From SIG673 sp045660565 (lineage in GTDB: Bacteria; Bacillota; Clostridia; Oscillospirales; CAG-272): DNA of 17,989 nt. This document shows, piece after piece, positions 15,156-17,989 of the stretch; position 1 is the first letter of the stretch, and each line of letters begins with the position of its first letter. Location: positions 1 through 17,989 of the forward strand of contig JAZRDX010000090.1 of NCBI GenBank assembly GCA_045660565.1, read 5' to 3'. The notes beneath the pieces were generated by a model. The model saw only the letters and a program-made list of their open reading frames with translations, ran no database searches and was not told the origin of the DNA. A program made the position numbers and the translations under genes.

Positions 15156-15332
15156 GTGGCAGAAGTAAGAATAAAAGATAACGAGTCTTTAGAAAACGCT
15201 CTTCGTAGATTCAAGAGACAGGTAACTAAGTCCGGAATTATGGGAGAAATGCGCAAAAGAGAGCATTATGAAAAACCCAGCGTAAAGCGTAAGAAGAAGT
15301 CCGAGGCAGCAAGAAAGCGCAAGTACAAATAA
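15156..15332 (+). CDS. rpsU: 30S ribosomal protein S21
   Basis: The 58-residue, strongly basic product matches S21: AEVRIKDNESLENALRRFKR at the N-terminus, then SGIMGEMRKREHYEKPS and a lysine/arginine tail. S21 binds the 30S subunit near the anti-Shine-Dalgarno end of 16S rRNA and helps initiation. The start is the GTG at 15156, seven bases after GGGAGGG (15142-15148). A longer frame from the ATG at 15135 would place this ribosome site inside the coding region and is rejected. It has its own strong promoter and is followed by a structured spacer. Confidence 0.95.
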   Translation: MAEVRIKDNESLENALRRFKRQVTKSGIMGEMRKREHYEKPSVKRKKKSEAARKRKYK

Positions 15333-15353
15333 GCTTTTTTGTAAATCGGAAAC

Positions 15354-15397
15354 GGTAGCAACATAGCTTGGGAAACTCCTTGATTTGTTGGACTACC
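15354..15397 (+). other. Conserved-looking hairpin in the rpsU downstream region
   Basis: GGTAGCAACA (15354-15363) pairs with TGTTG and CTACC (15386-15390, 15393-15397) as a 10-bp helix with a GA bulge. The loop contains a GGGAAACTCC mini-stem. A small GNRA-type hairpin (ATCG-GAAA-CGGT) overlaps its 5' side at 15346-15357. It lies between rpsU and the methyltransferase gene. I do not recognise the family. Confidence 0.4.
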
Positions 15398-15414
15398 TCT
15401 CATTTAAGTCAAAA

Positions 15415-15457
15415 AGGGCTGTGAGTTGAACGCAATTATTGCGTTGCTTTCAGCCCT
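15415..15457 (+). terminator. Long hairpin after rpsU, probable terminator
   Basis: An outer stem AGGGCTGTGAG/CTTTCAGCCCT (15415-15425 with 15447-15457, one mismatch) stacks on an inner 7-bp stem AACGCAA/TTGCGTT (15429-15435 with 15439-15445) with a TTA loop. The plus-strand tail ATTTGCTATTT is only moderately T-rich; the minus-strand tail is TTTTTG. It likely ends the rpsU transcript, perhaps partially, allowing read-through. Confidence 0.6.
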
Positions 15458-15546
15458 ATTTGCTATTTAAAGAAAAAATTGATGTTAAATTTAAACGGTA
15501 AAATCCGCGTTTTGCTGCGGTTATGACAAGGGAAACGGAGAAACGT

Positions 15547-16875
15547 ATGTTAAAAAAGAATGATTTGCTTACAGTCTTGGTTACTGATATGAACTATATG
15601 GGACTAGGTGTTGCAAAGGTTGACGGAGCCGTAATATTTGTTCAGGGCGGAGTTACCGAGGACGAGCTTGAAATCAAGATCATCAAGGTTGCAAAAGGAT
15701 ACAGCGTTGCTCGGATAGAGAGAATAATCTCTCCGTCAAAACACCGTACCGCGCCCGACTGCACTGCCTTTCCTCGCTGCGGAGGTTGCATTTACCGTCA
15801 TATAACCTATGAATATGAAAACGAGCTTAAAAGTCAGCGAGTTGAAAATGAGTTTAAGAGGGTTAAGCTTGACGTAACGGTTAAGGATGTAATATCGGCA
15901 AAAAAAGAGGGTTACAGAAATAAGCTTCAATGTCCCGTTTCGGAAAACGGAGATATTGGCTTCTACGCATCCCGTACTCACGATATTATACCCGTATCAA
16001 GCTGTTCGCTTCAGGAGGAGTTAACCCTGCCCGTGTACGCGTTTTTAACCCAATACGTTAAAGAAAATAAGCCCTCGGGGCTTCGTCATATATACATTCG
16101 TTGTGGAGTTAATACGGGCGAGGTTATGGTCTGCCTTGTTTGTAAGAAAAGCGGGTTTAAGGGTGATAAAGCCCTTGCCGAAACGCTTATATCAACTTTC
16201 CCCGAGGTTAAATCGGTCATTCTTAACGTTAATCCCGACGACACAAACGTCGTTCTTGGAAAGAAATGTATAACTCTTGCCGGTAAAGATACAATTGATG
16301 ATGTGCTTTGCGGACTTAAATATACGATCAGCCCCTTGTCGTTTTATCAGGTGAACCATAGCTGTACCGAGCTTCTGTATAAATGTGCGGCAGAGCTTGC
16401 CGACGTTCAGCCGAGCGATACCGTGGTTGACCTTTACTGCGGTATTGGAACGGTTGGACTTTCCGTTATTTCGGAAAGAAAGGCAAAAAAGCTCATCGGA
16501 GTTGAGGTAATACCCGAGGCGGTAGAGAACGCAAGGAAAAACGCAGAGCAGAATGGGGTAGAGAATGCTGAATTTATATGCTCGAAGGCGGAGGAGTGTA
16601 CATTCCCGTCGCCCGACGTGTTGCTTATTGATCCGCCGAGAAAGGGATGTGCGCCGTCTCTCATAGATTATATTGGAAAGCTTTTGCCGAAGAAAATTGT
16701 TTACATCTCCTGCTCCCCGGATACCCTCGCAAGAGACTGCGTTGAATTTGTTAAGCTTGGATATACGATGAGCGATGTTCAGCCGTTTAATATGTTTCAA
16801 AGGACAGAGCATGTCGAATCCGTTGTGTCTCTGACACGCGGATTCGACAATGAATTGCGCAAGCGCATGAATTGA
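15547..16875 (+). CDS. 23S rRNA (uracil-5-)-methyltransferase, RlmD/RlmCD type
   Basis: The start is the ATG at 15547, six bases after GGAG (15537-15540); the upstream ATG at 15523 has no ribosome site. The 442-residue product has an N-terminal TRAM RNA-binding domain (about 3-60), then the iron-sulfur cysteines C72, C78, C81 and C153 in the CX5CX2C...C arrangement, which bind a [4Fe-4S] cluster in RlmD. The C-terminal SAM methyltransferase domain shows DLYCGIGTVGL, GVEVIPEAVENA, the DPPRKGC motif and YISCSPDTLARD, with the catalytic cysteine C389. It methylates a uridine in 23S rRNA at C5, with SAM as donor. RlmCD, which handles two sites in Gram-positives, is the likeliest form; TrmA-like tRNA methylation is less likely. 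The final residues (NELRKRMN) are encoded by the mini-hairpin repeat array that follows, so the C-terminus was probably altered by the repeat. Confidence 0.92.
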   Translation: MLKKNDLLTVLVTDMNYMGLGVAKVDGAVIFVQGGVTEDELEIKIIKVAKGYSVARIERIISPSKHRTAPDCTAFPRCGGCIYRHITYEYENELKSQRVENEFKRVKLDVTVKDVISAKKEGYRNKLQCPVSENGDIGFYASRTHDIIPVSSCSLQEELTLPVYAFLTQYVKENKPSGLRHIYIRCGVNTGEVMVCLVCKKSGFKGDKALAETLISTFPEVKSVILNVNPDDTNVVLGKKCITLAGKDTIDDVLCGLKYTISPLSFYQVNHSCTELLYKCAAELADVQPSDTVVDLYCGIGTVGLSVISERKAKKLIGVEVIPEAVENARKNAEQNGVENAEFICSKAEECTFPSPDVLLIDPPRKGCAPSLIDYIGKLLPKKIVYISCSPDTLARDCVEFVKLGYTMSDVQPFNMFQRTEHVESVVSLTRGFDNELRKRMN

Positions 16876-17009
16876 GTGCGTGGCACTCATGAATTGGCTT
16901 CGCCATGAATTGCGCCTGCGGGCGCATAAGGCTGGATGCGCAATTCAATTCATGGAGCAAAGCGAGAAATCATGAAACGCAGTTTCAATTCATGACGGCT
17001 ATGCCGTCA
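16857..17009. repeat. Array of mini-hairpins with ATGAATT/AATTCAT spacers
   Basis: At least six short palindromes with different stem sequences occur in 153 bases. They are TGCGC-AA-GCGCA (16857-16868), TGAGTGC-GTG-GCACTCA (16873-16889), TGGC-TTC-GCCA (16895-16905), TGCGCC-TGCG-GGCGCA (16911-16926), TGAAAC-GCA-GTTTCA (16973-16987) and TGACGGC-TAT-GCCGTCA (16993-17009). A degraded one lies near 16955-16965. Spacers read ATGAATT in the left half and AATTCAT or AAATCAT in the right half, so the array flips orientation near 16930. It covers the end of the methyltransferase gene and the whole gap to the next gene. It has no coding role beyond the last few methyltransferase codons. Confidence 0.85.
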
Positions 17010-17033
17010 AATCATTCTACTTTGGAGTTTGCG

Positions 17034-17399
17034 ATGAAAGAAAATTTTTTGGTCGATTTATCAAAAAAATTTGCGGTTGACATTGTTAATCTTTGCACCG
17101 ACATTAAAGAACACCGTAAGAGCAACGTTTTATTAAATCAAGTATTGCGTAGCGGCACAAGCATAGGCGCAAACATACACGAGGCGAACTATGCCGCAAG
17201 CAAAGCCGATTTTATCAACAAATTCCAAATTGCCCTGAAAGAGTGCTACGAAACAGACTATTGGCTTGGATTGTTCAAGGATACACACATGATAACCGAA
17301 GAAGAATACAAGGATATGTTTGCAAAATGTAGCAAAATCCGCAAATTGCTCATTACCTCCATTACCACAGCAAAAGAAAATGCAAACGTAGAAAAGTGA
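17034..17399 (+). CDS. Four-helix-bundle protein (S23 / 23S rRNA intervening-sequence protein family)
   Basis: The start is the ATG at 17034, with GGAG (17024-17027) six bases upstream. A longer open frame back to 16905 would translate the hairpin array and is rejected. The 121-residue product matches the S23/IVS-protein family (PF05635, TIGR02436): FAVDIVNLCTDIKEHRKS, VLLNQVLRSGTSIGANIHEANYA, FINKFQIALKECYETDYWLGLF and KIRKLLITSI. Four amphipathic helices are expected, with the GTSIGANIHEA segment as the family hallmark. Relatives are encoded within 23S rRNA intervening sequences in some bacteria, and the Avd accessory protein of diversity-generating retroelements shares the fold. Here the gene is outside any rRNA and no reverse transcriptase is visible in the window. 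The function is not established. Confidence 0.9.
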   Translation: MKENFLVDLSKKFAVDIVNLCTDIKEHRKSNVLLNQVLRSGTSIGANIHEANYAASKADFINKFQIALKECYETDYWLGLFKDTHMITEEEYKDMFAKCSKIRKLLITSITTAKENANVEK

Positions 17400-17469
17400 T
17401 TTTCAAGCAAAACCCGAAAGTTAATTTTACAGCGGTAATGGTTAATATATTGAAGATAAGGAGAAAAAT

Positions 17470-17989
17470 ATGCCATATTATTTCCCATTTGGAAAAGAAC
17501 TGCATCCGCTGGTGCAAGAAGATAAATCACCTAAAAAAGTATTCGTACTTGGAGTATATGCAAGTGCGGTACACGCAAGATGGAAGAAAGACGGTAAGGT
17601 TATCTGTCAAGCTCTTGCCGTGGCTAGCGAGCCGAGAATTTTTTGGGACGGTAACGAGGATGAGGCGAAAGCGATTATCGGAAGCATTACCATACCAAAA
17701 GAACTTGGATGCCTTGAACCTGCGGGCAAGCAGCTCAACGGACCGTCCGCAAAGGTTTTGGATGAAAACATCCTTGCACCGCTTGGCTTTACTCGTAGCG
17801 ATGCGTGGCTTTGCGACTGCCTACCCGAAACTCGAATTAATCCAAGTAAGGCAAAAGCACTCAAAGAAAAATACAATCCATTGATTGAGGAGTACCGTTT
17901 AAACCCTGTTACGATACCGACTCGTCCTTCCTCGTTTTGCGATAAGGCAAGAAGTCTTGAAATTACCGAGGAACTAATGCATTCTAAGG
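17470..17989 (+). CDS. Uncharacterised protein, 3' end outside window (partial)
   Basis: An open frame begins at the ATG at 17470, six bases after AAGGAG (17458-17463), and runs for 173 codons without a stop to the window edge. The visible part has VFVLGVYASAVHARW near residue 24, ALAVASEPRIFWDG, KQLNGPSAKVLDE, LGFTRSDAWLCDCLPETRINPS and TIPTRPSSF. The LGVYASAVHARW and GPSAKVLDE pattern faintly recalls uracil-DNA-glycosylase-like folds, but I cannot confirm this and the protein is incomplete. It starts 70 bases after the S23-type gene with no terminator between, so the two may form an operon. Another open frame in this region (17396-17884) is in a different frame and is a shadow. Confidence 0.75.
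   Translation, partial: MPYYFPFGKELHPLVQEDKSPKKVFVLGVYASAVHARWKKDGKVICQALAVASEPRIFWDGNEDEAKAIIGSITIPKELGCLEPAGKQLNGPSAKVLDENILAPLGFTRSDAWLCDCLPETRINPSKAKALKEKYNPLIEEYRLNPVTIPTRPSSFCDKARSLEITEELMHSK

Noticed and set aside
16850..17017. CRISPR array
   Set aside because: The constant part is only about seven bases, the variable parts are palindromes, and the orientation flips; there are no cas genes in the window.
16905..17033. N-terminal extension of the S23-type protein
   Set aside because: It would translate the hairpin array; the family begins near the ATG at 17034, which has its own ribosome site.
17034..17399. Avd of a diversity-generating retroelement
   Set aside because: The fold family is shared, but no reverse transcriptase, template repeat or variable repeat is visible in the window.
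17396..17884. 162-codon plus-strand open frame
   Set aside because: It overlaps the 17470 gene in another frame, lacks a ribosome site, and its composition is not protein-like.

Overview
The window looks like chromosomal DNA of an anaerobic, Gram-positive, spore-forming member of the Clostridia (Oscillospiraceae-like gut lineage). The evidence is the low-to-middle GC content, strong AGGAGG-type ribosome sites, near-consensus sigma-A promoters (TTGACA-17-TATAAT), many intrinsic terminators, a YtvI-type sporulation membrane protein, a 58-residue ribosomal protein S21, an LtaS-type envelope enzyme and a tRNA gene with encoded CCA. The lineage is an inference from these traits, not from a search. 

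Layout. 1-1710 (+): the 3' end of glnS, then an O-acetylhomoserine sulfhydrylase (metY-like), closed by a terminator. 1834-5123 (-): two uncharacterised genes, a multi-pass membrane protein with an acidic 15-residue repeat and an exported, single-anchor protein. 5124-5888 (-): a dense non-coding block. It holds a tRNA-Ser(GCU) gene, a second truncated copy of the tRNA 3' tail with the same terminator and GC-rich module, and a stand-alone promoter driving a highly structured, AU-rich RNA that ends in a terminator directly upstream of the exported-protein gene. 6067-10737 (+): an LtaS-family phosphoglycerol transferase/sulfatase and a GH38 alpha-mannosidase with its own strong promoter and a hairpin leader. 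10912-15076: three AI-2E-family permeases, two in a minus-strand operon and one YtvI-like gene divergent from them. 15073-16875 (+): rpsU with its own promoter, a structured spacer, and a RlmD/RlmCD-type 23S rRNA uracil-5 methyltransferase. 16850-17989 (+): an array of mini-hairpins with alternating spacers that runs into the methyltransferase stop codon, then a four-helix-bundle (S23/IVS-type) protein and the start of an unrecognised gene that runs off the window. 

Most genes are housekeeping or envelope genes in short independent transcription units. The parts that known families do not explain are the RNA between 5145 and 5405, the tRNA-tail duplication next to it, and the mini-hairpin array beside the S23-type gene. 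No complete mobile element, CRISPR array or defence operon is visible. All functional calls rest on reading motifs by eye.
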